DNA of 7,440 nucleotides from an uncultured Clostridium sp. (GTDB taxonomy: Bacteria; Bacillota; Clostridia; TANB77; CAG-508), in contig CAMMNR010000084.1 in the NCBI GenBank assembly GCA_946498265.1, positions 1 to 7,440 of the forward strand, read 5' to 3'. Position 1 is the stretch's first letter. Each line of letters starts with the position of its first letter. The position numbers and the translations under genes were made by a program. Shown here in pieces: positions 1 through 6,805 of this stretch. The notes beneath the pieces are model-generated. The model saw nothing but the letters and a program-made list of their open reading frames with translations. It was not told the origin of the DNA and ran no database searches.

Positions 1-283
1 TTCCTTCATCTGTCCATCCTGGATTATCTTCTGCTACAAATTTTAATCCTTCTGGTATATAATCTGTAATTTCTTTTGCATATCCAGCTATTTCACCTTC
101 ATTTATTACTCTTATTGAATATCTAAATTTTACAGTTACTTGGTCTAATTTTTTTCTATGTAGTTCAACTTTTACTACTTGTTCTGGATCATCATATGGT
201 TGATGTCCTGTTTCTGTAATTGTCTCTACTCCATTTTCTATTACTATTGCTTGTGTTACCCATTTTCTTAATGCTAAATCAAA
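1..283 (-). repeat. Adhesin repeat unit 4, partial (from residue 1098)
   Basis: Fourth domain, cut by the window edge. It starts FDLALRKWVTQA and is the most divergent unit: the stretch before INEGEIAGYAKEITDYIP is rewritten (DDPEQVVKVELHRKK). From memory of similar clostridial surface proteins, this variant is often the last domain before the C-terminal anchor, so little of the protein may be missing. That is inference. Confidence 0.7.
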
Positions 284-3200
284 TATTTTTACTATTACCT
301 TCTCAAAGTCATCATCATCTTGTTGTCCTGGTACATATGAACCTGTTTCATCATCCTTATATCCTGGTAATTCTTCATCACTTGGTAACTCTACATTATC
401 TTCTTGAGAGTCTCTATCTTTAACTGGATCTTTATTTTCATCTTGATATTCTGTTATATCTGCAATATTTGTTATATTTTCACTTGTTGGTGGATTTTCT
501 ACTACTTTACACATTATTGGAACTTCCACATATGATAATGTGATATTTCCATTTTCATCTGCCTGTGCTTTTGTAATTAATTCATTTTCTAAATGTCTTG
601 ATGTTACTGTTCTTCCATCTTCTGATACTTCCCATCCATATTGTTCATTGAATTCTCCTTCTACAAATTCTAGATATGGTGGTAAATGATCTTTTATTTC
701 TGCTGCATATCCATCAATTTCACCTTCATTGTATACTCTTAACATATATACAACAATGTTATTTGGTTGTACTAAAACTGGTTCTTTTGTATGGTTATAT
801 GTAGCTGTAGTTATAATAATTCCATTTTCATCTTCTGTATTTAATCTACTTGTATCTACAATTGGTGCTCTTGTATATGAACTATCTTCATTTCTTAAAT
901 ATTCTTCATCATCTATTGTTGTATCATCACTTACAGCTACTATAAATTTTCTTAATGCTAGGTCAAATGCTTGTAAAGTGATATTATCATAGTCTTCGTC
1001 GTCTTCATATTTTACCCAATCTTCTGTATCAGAATCTCTGTCATCTACTGGGTCTCCATTTTCATTACAATCTTCTGTTATTGCTGCTTCATTTCTTATA
1101 ACTGTTCCTGATGTATCATCAGATACAACTCTTAACATTACTGATACTTCTTTATAATGTATATCTTCTTCAGTCTTTGTTCCATCATTTTCTCCAAATG
1201 CTGGTATTAAATTTCCACCTACTGTTGTTTCATTTTCTTTTGATAAGTAATCTGTTGATATTTGAATTATTTTTTCATGATTTTCATCATATACAAAATT
1301 TCCCCATAAATAGTTTTGGTTAAATTCTATTGCTTCTTTTTCAGCATCTGTTAATGTTTCGTCATCTGCTAGTTCTTGCCCTGTTTTTTCAGACCATATA
1401 AACTCTAGACCTTCTGGTATATCTTCTGTTATTTCTTGTGCATATCCATCTAAAGTTCCTTCATTATATATTCTAAATGTATATGTAACTATATCTCCTT
1501 TTTGTACTGTTACTGGTTCTTTACTTAGTGTATATTCTCCTGTTGTTATTAAGTTTCCATCTTCTCCTATTGTATTTAATTTACTTACATCTACACTTTC
1601 AATTCTTTCAGGTACGTTTTCACCATTTACAGCTACTATTCTTTTTATTAACTTTAAGTCAAAACTTTCTGGCATCAATACTAGTTTTTCAAAGTCATCA
1701 TCATCTTGTTGACCTTTATAATAATATTCTGGATCATCTAATTCTGATTTATTATCATTTCCAATATAATTTTCCATATTATCTTTATTTACATCTGGCA
1801 CTGTTGATGGCTCTGAATCTCTATCTGCTCCTTGTTGATTTGTTATTGTTACATTGTCTTCTGCATCATATTCTTCTGATATCCAAGCAACATTTGTCAA
1901 TATTTTTGCATCTTTACTATCTGGAGTCGCTGTAACTTCACATTCTATTTCTATTGTTTCTGAATCAAGATTTCCTGATGTATATGCATCTAAGTTTTCC
2001 TGATTATCTGTTTTTCTTTTTAATATTAGTTTATTATCTGTTGTTTCATCATAAGATTCTAACTCAAAATTTCCACTTAATATTTGTGTGAACTTTAATC
2101 CTGTTGGAAGTTGGTCAATTATTTGTGTTGCTCTTCCTGCTTTTTCTCCTTCATTATATATTGTTATTCTATATGTAACCTTGTCTCCTGTTTTTATTAT
2201 TACAGGATCTTTTCTATGTTCATATACTGCTGTTGTCCCACTTTCTAATGTTGATTCATCTATATTTGGTACTCTAGTATTTGTAACATCTGTACCATTT
2301 ACTTGTATTATATATTTTCTTAAAGCTAGGTCAAAGTCTTTTTCTCCAATTGTTACTTCTAAATCTTTTGGAACTTCTTCTTCTTTTCTCTCTGGTATAA
2401 CTACTGGTTGTTCTTGTGCATTTGTTGATGATGCCCATAAAGTTAATTTTGTTTGACTGTATTTTACATTTGTTTCTATTGATACTGTTGTTATTCCATC
2501 TTTTGGCAATGAAATATAAAAATCTTGTCCTACTAAATCTTTTATAGTTCCTTGCACTTCTTCCATAGAACTATTTAAAATTTTATAGCTTTCCACTTCC
2601 TGTCCACCATTTTTTACTACAAAATCTATTGTATAAGGAGTTGTATTTCCATCCGTTTCTGTGAATTTAATTGGTCCAAATATATAATTACTTCCCTCTT
2701 CTGTATATTGTAAATTTGTTGTTTCTAATTTTGCTGGTGCTTCTGTGCTTGTATCTATTACGTAATTTACGGCATTTGCTTTTGCTGTTGTTATTAAATG
2801 ATTATATAATTGACTAGCTTGTTTTTGCCTTGCTGCTCCTACACTAGCATTTGGTTCTACATTTGTTGGATTATAATCAGATAAATTTTCATAATCATTT
2901 CCATCTTCTGTATACCAAAGCCAGTCATTATTTCCTGTTTTATCATATTTAGCATCTCCATAATTTGTAAAATACCATATTGCTGCTTGTTGTACCGCTT
3001 CTACTTCATCTACTGTTAGTTGAGGATTAGATATCCCGGCATCTTCTAATAATTTTGTCATCTCTTCATCAGTTGATATTCCACTTAAATACATCATGTC
3101 AAACAATGCTAGAATTGCATTATATCTTTCTACTGTTTGTCCATTACCTATGTCAATAGTTCCATCTCCCATTGTTCTTATTGCTTCATATGAATGATTA

Positions 3201-3574
3201 AGAATAGTATCTTTTTGTGTTTTCATATCAAAGAAAATATCATATTCAGCTTTTTTTCTTGTATCTGAAAATCCTACACCTTCTTTTACACAATATATAT
3301 TTGCTTCTTCATATGTGTCTGATTGCATACTTTCATATTTTACAATATTCCATAATTTAAAAGCATTTCTTTCCGCTTCAGTTGAACCATTTGAATCTGG
3401 ATCACCTATTGCATATCCTAGTTCTGGATTACTTTTCCCTGTTCTTAATTCCATAATACCTAAAACCATCGGTGTTGTTGCTTCGTCTGCATAAACTTTT
3501 GTAATCGGTATTAAACACATTATACTAATTATTGCAATTACAATCACACTAATTAATTTTTTTACTACTTTCAT
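1..3574 (-). CDS. Thioester-domain surface adhesin with tandem isopeptide/DUF11-like repeats (C-terminus outside window)
   Basis: My reverse-strand translation gives 1191 codons with no stop or frameshift, running off the window edge. Residues 1-29 are a signal peptide (KK, hydrophobic core, then VYA before DE). Residues ~30-285 look like a thioester adhesin domain: Cys95 in NIYCVKEG and Gln196 in VQQAAIW match the Cys and Gln that form the internal thioester in TQxA-family adhesins, which bind host surfaces covalently. After a linking beta-type region (~286-410) come four repeats starting FDLALRK/FDLKLIK at residues 414, 638, 870 and 1098. Each carries NEG and GYAxEI-type motifs, and the first three end in a TN/RN-x-A motif (Asn561, Asn828, Asn1036), as in DUF11-like or isopeptide-forming fimbrial domains. 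Acidic DRDS and QQDDDD linkers join them. The ATG follows AAGGAG with 8-nt spacing. An LPxTG-type anchor is expected but not visible. The exact family and ligand are unknown. Confidence 0.93.
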   Translation of the reverse strand, partial: MKVVKKLISVIVIAIISIMCLIPITKVYADEATTPMVLGIMELRTGKSNPELGYAIGDPDSNGSTEAERNAFKLWNIVKYESMQSDTYEEANIYCVKEGVGFSDTRKKAEYDIFFDMKTQKDTILNHSYEAIRTMGDGTIDIGNGQTVERYNAILALFDMMYLSGISTDEEMTKLLEDAGISNPQLTVDEVEAVQQAAIWYFTNYGDAKYDKTGNNDWLWYTEDGNDYENLSDYNPTNVEPNASVGAARQKQASQLYNHLITTAKANAVNYVIDTSTEAPAKLETTNLQYTEEGSNYIFGPIKFTETDGNTTPYTIDFVVKNGGQEVESYKILNSSMEEVQGTIKDLVGQDFYISLPKDGITTVSIETNVKYSQTKLTLWASSTNAQEQPVVIPERKEEEVPKDLEVTIGEKDFDLALRKYIIQVNGTDVTNTRVPNIDESTLESGTTAVYEHRKDPVIIKTGDKVTYRITIYNEGEKAGRATQIIDQLPTGLKFTQILSGNFELESYDETTDNKLILKRKTDNQENLDAYTSGNLDSETIEIECEVTATPDSKDAKILTNVAWISEEYDAEDNVTITNQQGADRDSEPSTVPDVNKDNMENYIGNDNKSELDDPEYYYKGQQDDDDFEKLVLMPESFDLKLIKRIVAVNGENVPERIESVDVSKLNTIGEDGNLITTGEYTLSKEPVTVQKGDIVTYTFRIYNEGTLDGYAQEITEDIPEGLEFIWSEKTGQELADDETLTDAEKEAIEFNQNYLWGNFVYDENHEKIIQISTDYLSKENETTVGGNLIPAFGENDGTKTEEDIHYKEVSVMLRVVSDDTSGTVIRNEAAITEDCNENGDPVDDRDSDTEDWVKYEDDEDYDNITLQAFDLALRKFIVAVSDDTTIDDEEYLRNEDSSYTRAPIVDTSRLNTEDENGIIITTATYNHTKEPVLVQPNNIVVYMLRVYNEGEIDGYAAEIKDHLPPYLEFVEGEFNEQYGWEVSEDGRTVTSRHLENELITKAQADENGNITLSYVEVPIMCKVVENPPTSENITNIADITEYQDENKDPVKDRDSQEDNVELPSDEELPGYKDDETGSYVPGQQDDDDFEKVIVKIFDLALRKWVTQAIVIENGVETITETGHQPYDDPEQVVKVELHRKKLDQVTVKFRYSIRVINEGEIAGYAKEITDYIPEGLKFVAEDNPGWTDEG
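284..967 (-). repeat. Adhesin repeat unit 3 (residues 870-1097)
   Basis: Third tandem domain. It starts FDLALRKFIVAV, has VYNEGEIDGYAAEIKDHLP in the middle and TNIADIT near the end, then DRDS and the same GQQDDDDFEK linker seen after unit 1. Candidate bond residues are Lys876, Glu950 and Asn1036. Confidence 0.8.
968..1663 (-). repeat. Adhesin repeat unit 2 (residues 638-869)
   Basis: Second tandem domain. It starts FDLKLIKRIVAVNG, has IYNEGTLDGYAQEITEDIP in the middle and RNEAAIT near the end. Compared with unit 1 it has an extra charged stretch of about 35 residues (around 728-771, including ADDETLTDAEKEA) and a shorter linker ending YEDDEDYDNITLQ. Candidate bond residues are Lys644, Glu705 and Asn828. 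Confidence 0.8.
1664..2335 (-). repeat. Adhesin repeat unit 1 (residues 414-637)
   Basis: First of the tandem domains. It opens with FDLALRKYIIQVNG, continues through IYNEGEKAGRATQIIDQLP and closes with TNVAWIS, then an acidic linker ending GQQDDDDFEKL. Lys420, Glu475 and Asn561 are the conserved candidates for an intramolecular isopeptide bond. The residue roles are inferred from family resemblance. Confidence 0.8.
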
Positions 3575-3617
3575 TTTCTTTACTCCTTACCTAATTTATA
3601 TTTACTCTCTATATACT

Positions 3618-3645
3618 ATTTTACAGTTTTTTTCAATTTAGTCAA
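3618..3645 (-). promoter_or_regulatory. Proximal sigma-A-type promoter of the adhesin gene
   Basis: On the minus strand TTGACT (3645-3640) is followed after 16 bp by TAAAAT (3623-3618), giving a leader of roughly 35 nt before the AAGGAG ribosome site at 3588-3583. This is the best-placed promoter for the adhesin. Confidence 0.65.
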
Positions 3646-3747
3646 TAGTATTTTTTAGTAATTATTTTCGTTTAAAATCATAATGATTCATAAGTCTACG
3701 GATTAGCTAATTTAGCCTATATTATAAATTTTTAGACCTATATTACA

Positions 3748-3776
3748 ATTATATTACATTTTTATAGCAAAATCAA
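3748..3776 (-). promoter_or_regulatory. Possible upstream promoter of the adhesin gene (TTGATT-17-TATAAT)
   Basis: Minus-strand TTGATT (3776-3771), a 17-bp spacer and a perfect TATAAT (3753-3748). Transcription from here would give a leader of about 165 nt. The region is very A/T-rich, so chance matches are likely. Confidence 0.4.
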
Positions 3777-3799
3777 GGTTTTATGTGAATTAATATATT

Positions 3800-3827
3800 T
3801 TTATATATTTTCCGTAGGTTTAGTCAA
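3800..3827 (-). promoter_or_regulatory. Possible distal promoter of the adhesin gene (TTGACT-16-TATAAA)
   Basis: Minus-strand TTGACT (3827-3822), a 16-bp spacer and TATAAA (3805-3800). The -35 lies in TTGACTAAA, exactly the nine bases found at the proximal promoter (3645-3637), with the same spacer length. A shared regulator or a duplicated promoter could explain this; A/T-rich chance could too. Confidence 0.35.
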
Positions 3828-3844
3828 ATTTTTACATTTAGTAA

Positions 3845-3850
3845 TATAAT
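3845..3850 (+). promoter_or_regulatory. Possible -10 element for the carboxypeptidase gene
   Basis: A perfect TATAAT lies about 50 bp before the ATG, but neither a good -35 nor an extended TG is present. The assignment is weak in such A/T-rich sequence. Confidence 0.3.
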
Positions 3851-3900
3851 ATTTTACTCATAAGATTCTATTCTCTACATATATTTATATAGGTGATTTT

Positions 3901-5148
3901 ATGTTTTTTAATAAATCTTTTTTTAAAATAATTTTATTTATTACTATTTTCATATATTTGTTTAGTTTTTCTTATATATATGCTGATGATATAGAATATC
4001 TTGATGACACAATATCAGATAATATATTAGATTCTATTTCTTCAGAAACAGCTAACATATCTGAAAATAGTTTAAATTTAAATTCTAAATCTTGTATAGT
4101 TTTGGATAGACAAAGTAAAAATATAATATATGGAAAAAATGAAAAAAATAAAGTAAAAATGGCTTCTACTACTAAAATAATGACTGCAATAATTGTAATT
4201 GAAAATGGTAATTTAGATAAAACAATAGAAATCTCCAAAAAAGCTGCTTCAACAGGTGGTTCAAGATTGGGTCTAAAAACTGGTGACAAAATCACTATAA
4301 ATAATCTTTTATATGGTTTAATGTTATGTTCAGGAAACGATGCTGCTGTTGCATTAGCTGAAAGTATTGCTGGTAGTGTATCTGATTTTGCTATTTTAAT
4401 GAATAACAAAGCTAAAGAACTTGGACTAAAAAATACACATTTTGAAACTCCTCATGGATTAGATTCAGATAATCATTATACTACAGCATATGAGTTAGCT
4501 CTTTTAACTGATTACGCTCTAAAAAATTCTACTTTTTCTAAAATAGTTGGTACAAAAAATTATACTATAAATATAAATGGATATCCTAAGAATTTAACTA
4601 ATACAAATGAACTATTGGGAAATTTAAATGGTATATATGGTGTTAAAACCGGATTTACAAATGGTGCTAATAGATGTCTTGTTACTGCTTGTAAAAGAGG
4701 TGATATGGATATTATTTGTGTTGTACTTGGTGCTGATACAAAAAAATTTAGAACTCAAGATAGTATTAAATTAATTGAATATACTTTTAATAATTATACT
4801 TATATTAATATTGAAAATAAAGTGAATGAATATTTTAATAATTGGCTAGCAGCTAATAATGATAATTTTATTATTGAAAAAGGGGTTTCTCAAAATATTG
4901 ATATCAATTATTCTCATTTAAGTCAATCTATTATACCTATTAAAAAATCTGAAGTTAATAATATTAGTTTTCTTATTGATGTTAATACATATCTACAATC
5001 TCCTATATATGAAAATGATAAAATTGGCTCTTTAAGTGTGTTGCTAAATAATGATGTTATTTGTCATTGTGATATATTATGCAAAAATTCAATAGATAAA
5101 AAGAATATTTTTTCATATTTATTAGAGTTTTTGTCATTTTGGTGCTGA
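3901..5148 (+). CDS. Serine D-alanyl-D-alanine carboxypeptidase (DacF/PBP5-type, low-molecular-weight penicillin-binding protein)
   Basis: This exported enzyme removes the terminal D-alanine from peptidoglycan pentapeptides and so limits cross-linking outside the membrane. All three penicillin-binding motifs are visible: Ser89-Thr-Thr-Lys92 (MASTTKIMTA), Ser144-Gly-Asn146 (LCSGNDAA) and Lys249-Thr-Gly251 (VKTGFTNGA). Residues 1-28 are a signal peptide ending YIYA before DD. Residues 29-60 are an acidic, Ser/Asn-rich stretch; the peptidase domain covers about 60-280. The poorly conserved rest (~290-415) fits the C-terminal beta domain of PBP5-like enzymes, and the hydrophobic end SYLLEFLSFWC could be a membrane-binding helix. 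At 415 residues it has the usual length. AGGTGA at 3891-3896 is only about 4 nt from the ATG. It stands alone, divergent from the adhesin and convergent with acpP. The class is secure; dacF versus another dac paralogue is not. Confidence 0.95.
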   Translation: MFFNKSFFKIILFITIFIYLFSFSYIYADDIEYLDDTISDNILDSISSETANISENSLNLNSKSCIVLDRQSKNIIYGKNEKNKVKMASTTKIMTAIIVIENGNLDKTIEISKKAASTGGSRLGLKTGDKITINNLLYGLMLCSGNDAAVALAESIAGSVSDFAILMNNKAKELGLKNTHFETPHGLDSDNHYTTAYELALLTDYALKNSTFSKIVGTKNYTININGYPKNLTNTNELLGNLNGIYGVKTGFTNGANRCLVTACKRGDMDIICVVLGADTKKFRTQDSIKLIEYTFNNYTYINIENKVNEYFNNWLAANNDNFIIEKGVSQNIDINYSHLSQSIIPIKKSEVNNISFLIDVNTYLQSPIYENDKIGSLSVLLNNDVICHCDILCKNSIDKKNIFSYLLEFLSFWC

Positions 5149-5155
5149 AGTTACC

Positions 5156-5175
5156 AATTTTACACAAGTAAAATT
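5156..5175. repeat. Perfect 8-bp inverted repeat after the carboxypeptidase stop
   Basis: AATTTTAC (5156-5163) and GTAAAATT (5168-5175) flank a 4-nt ACAA loop, starting 8 nt after the TGA. No T-tract follows, so it is a poor intrinsic terminator. It may slow 3' decay or mean nothing. Confidence 0.5.
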
Positions 5176-5216
5176 GTGTGCAACTGTTGGAGTATAGCAA
5201 CTTTTATACCTGTTGT

Positions 5217-5243
5217 TGCCAAAGGGGACGGGCTATTTTGGCA
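5217..5243. repeat. REP-like palindromic hairpin with GGGGAC loop
   Basis: TGCCAAA (5217-5223) and TTTGGCA (5237-5243) form a perfect 7-bp stem around a G-rich loop containing GGGGACGGG. From memory, short hairpins of the AAAGGGGAC type are scattered through many Firmicutes genomes; whether this is one needs a genome-wide count. No T-tract follows it directly. Confidence 0.45.
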
Positions 5244-5249
5244 CAAAAT

Positions 5250-5275
5250 AAAAAAAGGGTTTCCCCTTTCCTTTT
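5250..5275 (-). terminator. Intrinsic terminator of acpP, possibly bidirectional
   Basis: On the minus strand AAAGGG, a GAAA loop, CCCTTT and a T-rich tail (TTTTATTTTG) follow the acpP stop by about 10 nt. Flanking A and T runs lengthen the stem past a 2-nt bulge. Read on the plus strand, the stem is followed by CCTTTTATTTTTT, so it may also end the converging carboxypeptidase transcript. Confidence 0.8.
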
Positions 5276-5280
5276 ATTTT

Positions 5281-5523
5281 TTATTTTACATTTTCTTTTA
5301 TGTATTCAACTACATCTCCAACTGTAACAACTTTTTCAGCGTCACTATCTGGAATTTCTATATCAAATTCTTCTTCTAGTGCCATAACTAGTTCAACTAT
5401 ATCTAATGAATCTGCTCCTAAATCATCTATAAAAGATGCTTCCATAGTAACTGAACTTTCTGCTACACCTAATTGTTCAACAATTATTCCTTTTACTTTT
5501 TCTAAAACTTCTTCTGAACTCAT
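5281..5523 (-). CDS. acpP: Acyl carrier protein
   Basis: AcpP carries growing fatty acyl chains on a 4'-phosphopantetheine arm in the cytoplasm. The 80-residue acidic protein shows the GADSLD motif with the modified serine at Ser39, and the usual helical layout with EEEFDIEIPDSDAEKV in the second half. I start it at the ATG at 5523 (MSSEEVLEKV). An in-frame GTG at 5538 would add five residues, but it overlaps the ribosome site AGGAGGTGA (5543-5535) and so cannot use it. The site lies 11-14 nt from the ATG, slightly far but workable. The gene follows plsX, whose product uses acyl-ACP, yet a 220-bp gap and its own strong promoter separate them. The rnc gene often found downstream is absent; the convergent carboxypeptidase lies there instead. 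Confidence 0.97.
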   Translation of the reverse strand: MSSEEVLEKVKGIIVEQLGVAESSVTMEASFIDDLGADSLDIVELVMALEEEFDIEIPDSDAEKVVTVGDVVEYIKENVK

Positions 5524-5553
5524 GATTACCGAGTTCACCTCCTCTCAAGTTTG

Positions 5554-5572
5554 CAAATGATTTATTCATTTG
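5554..5572. promoter_or_regulatory. 7-bp inverted repeat in the acpP leader
   Basis: CAAATGA (5554-5560) and TCATTTG (5566-5572) flank a 5-nt loop, between the acpP promoter and its ribosome site. It could be a leader hairpin or an operator. I do not recognise it as a FapR or FabT site. Confidence 0.4.
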
Positions 5573-5596
5573 ATAATTGCTTTTTTTCATATCTCA

Positions 5597-5625
5597 TTTA
5601 TAATATATGTTTATACATTTGTCAA
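5597..5625 (-). promoter_or_regulatory. Strong sigma-A promoter of acpP
   Basis: Minus-strand TTGACA (5625-5620), a 17-bp spacer and TATAAA (5602-5597). The -35 and spacing are consensus. The leader would be about 65 nt. This indicates that acpP can be transcribed independently of plsX. Confidence 0.8.
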
Positions 5626-5743
5626 GTAATTTTTAAAAATATTTTTCTTTTTATACTAGTAAGTCATTTTTTATTTAATTTATAAATCAGTTTTATATTA
5701 GTTTTACACTTTTTATAATTTATGTATTATGTTCTAATATAAT

Positions 5744-6772
5744 TTATTTATTATCTCTTTGCTTATTAAATTCTTCTATCATTTTATCTACTGCTTTATT
5801 TTCTACAAATTTTTCAGCTTGTATAATTGTATATTCAAATAATAATTTATCACTACTACCATGAGCTTTTACTACTGGCTTTTTTACTCCTAAAAATAAT
5901 GCTCCTCCATATGACTTGTAATCCATTGTCTTACTAAATCTTTTTATTGCTGGCAATGCTGGTACAGCTAATATTTTTGTTAAAAGATTTTTTGTTAAAC
6001 TTTCTGTCAACGTTTTTTTAACAAATTTTCCTAATCCTTCTGTTGTTTTTAGAAATACATTTCCAGTAAAACCATCTGTTACTATAGCATCTATTTTTCC
6101 TGAGAAAGCATCTCTTCCTTCTACATTTCCAACAAAATTGATATCTAGTTCTTTTGATTTTTCTTTCAATAGATTATAACTTTCTCTTACTAATTCATTT
6201 CCTTTTGTCTCTTCTGTTCCTATATTCAATAATCCTATTGCTGGTTTTTCAATTCCGTATGTATTTCTTAAATATATGCTAGACATTTGGGCAAATTGCA
6301 ATAAATTTATTGGCTTACAATTTGTGTTAGATCCTGCATCTATTAATAATAGCTGGCTTTTATATGCTGGTAATATTCCTGCTAATGCTGGTCTATCAAT
6401 CCCTTTTATTCTTCCTACTAATAAAGTTGCTCCTGTTAATAAAGCTCCAGAGTTTCCTGCTGATATGAATACATCTCCTTTGCCTTCTTTTAACATATTA
6501 AATCCTACTACCATTGAAGAATCTTTTTTATGTCTAATAGCTACTGTTGGTTGTTCTTCCATCTCTATAGTTTCTGTTGCATTTACTATCTTTAATCTGT
6601 CTGAAATTTCTTCCATTTCTTTACCATAAAATTCTTTAATCTTACTTCTTATTATTTCTTCTTTTCCTACTAAAACAACCTCTGCCTTTACTTTATTTAT
6701 ACTATTAACTGCTCCCATTATATTGGCATCTGGTGCATTATCTCCACCCATTACGTCTAGTATTATTTTCAT
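5744..6772 (-). CDS. plsX: Phosphate acyltransferase PlsX
   Basis: PlsX is a peripheral membrane enzyme that converts acyl-ACP and phosphate to acyl-phosphate, which PlsY then uses to acylate glycerol-3-phosphate, the first step of phospholipid synthesis in most Gram-positives. The family signatures run along all 342 residues: the N-terminal ILDVMGGDNAP (4-14), the glycine-rich ISAGNSGALLTGA (103-115), RPALAGILP (127-135), FVGNVEGRDAFSGK (213-226), VTDGFTGNVFLKT (231-243) and YGGALFLGVKKPVVKAHGSSD (288-308). The length is normal and nothing looks broken. The ATG is preceded by GGAGG at 6784-6780 with 7-nt spacing. The gene sits upstream of acpP, which encodes its acyl donor's carrier. Neither rpmF, its common upstream neighbour, nor fab genes are beside it. 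Confidence 0.98.
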   Translation of the reverse strand: MKIILDVMGGDNAPDANIMGAVNSINKVKAEVVLVGKEEIIRSKIKEFYGKEMEEISDRLKIVNATETIEMEEQPTVAIRHKKDSSMVVGFNMLKEGKGDVFISAGNSGALLTGATLLVGRIKGIDRPALAGILPAYKSQLLLIDAGSNTNCKPINLLQFAQMSSIYLRNTYGIEKPAIGLLNIGTEETKGNELVRESYNLLKEKSKELDINFVGNVEGRDAFSGKIDAIVTDGFTGNVFLKTTEGLGKFVKKTLTESLTKNLLTKILAVPALPAIKRFSKTMDYKSYGGALFLGVKKPVVKAHGSSDKLLFEYTIIQAEKFVENKAVDKMIEEFNKQRDNK

Positions 6773-6805
6773 TGCTATTCCTCCAACTTAGTTTTATATA
6801 TTATA

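Larger units (their letters stand above)
3575..3900. other. Divergent intergenic region between adhesin and carboxypeptidase genes
   Basis: No gene is supported in these 326 bp. The region holds the minus-strand promoter candidates and, for the plus-strand gene, only a TATAAT-like -10 at 3845-3850 with no convincing -35. Two approximate 20-bp direct repeats (starting 3711 and 3731) share CCTATATTA, and a 7-bp inverted repeat (CTACGGA at 3696-3702, TCCGTAG at 3811-3817) brackets the middle. I see no recognisable riboswitch. Confidence 0.6.

Noticed and set aside
220..2456. Plus-strand reading frames of 67-135 codons within positions 220-2456 (starts at 220, 729, 1111, 1528, 2088)
   Set aside because: They are the reverse complement of the adhesin. 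Their Leu/His/Ser/Phe-rich products and lack of ribosome sites fit antisense shadows of an A/T-biased minus-strand gene.
3512..3520. Cys20 in the adhesin signal peptide as a lipoprotein cysteine
   Set aside because: The residues before it (Ser-Ile-Met) do not fit a lipobox, and a normal VYA cleavage site follows at residue 29.
3575..3800. Riboswitch or T-box in the possible long leader of the adhesin
   Set aside because: Only short A/T-rich inverted repeats are present; no known aptamer core or T-box sequence could be recognised.
3972..4409. Minus-strand 145-codon frame inside the carboxypeptidase gene
   Set aside because: It lies over the part encoding the catalytic motifs and has no family resemblance; a shadow of the plus-strand gene.
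5176..5560. Plus-strand frames over the convergent spacer and acpP (5176-5379, 5300-5560)
   Set aside because: They run through the terminator and opposite a certain acpP gene; the products are low-complexity or Ser/Thr-rich shadows.
5654..5665. ACTAGT-centred palindrome between plsX and acpP as a FapR operator
   Set aside because: Only a few bases resemble the FapR palindrome and it lies upstream of the acpP -35; not enough to support it.
6276..6629. Plus-strand 117-codon frame inside plsX
   Set aside because: Antisense shadow of the conserved glycine-rich core of plsX.
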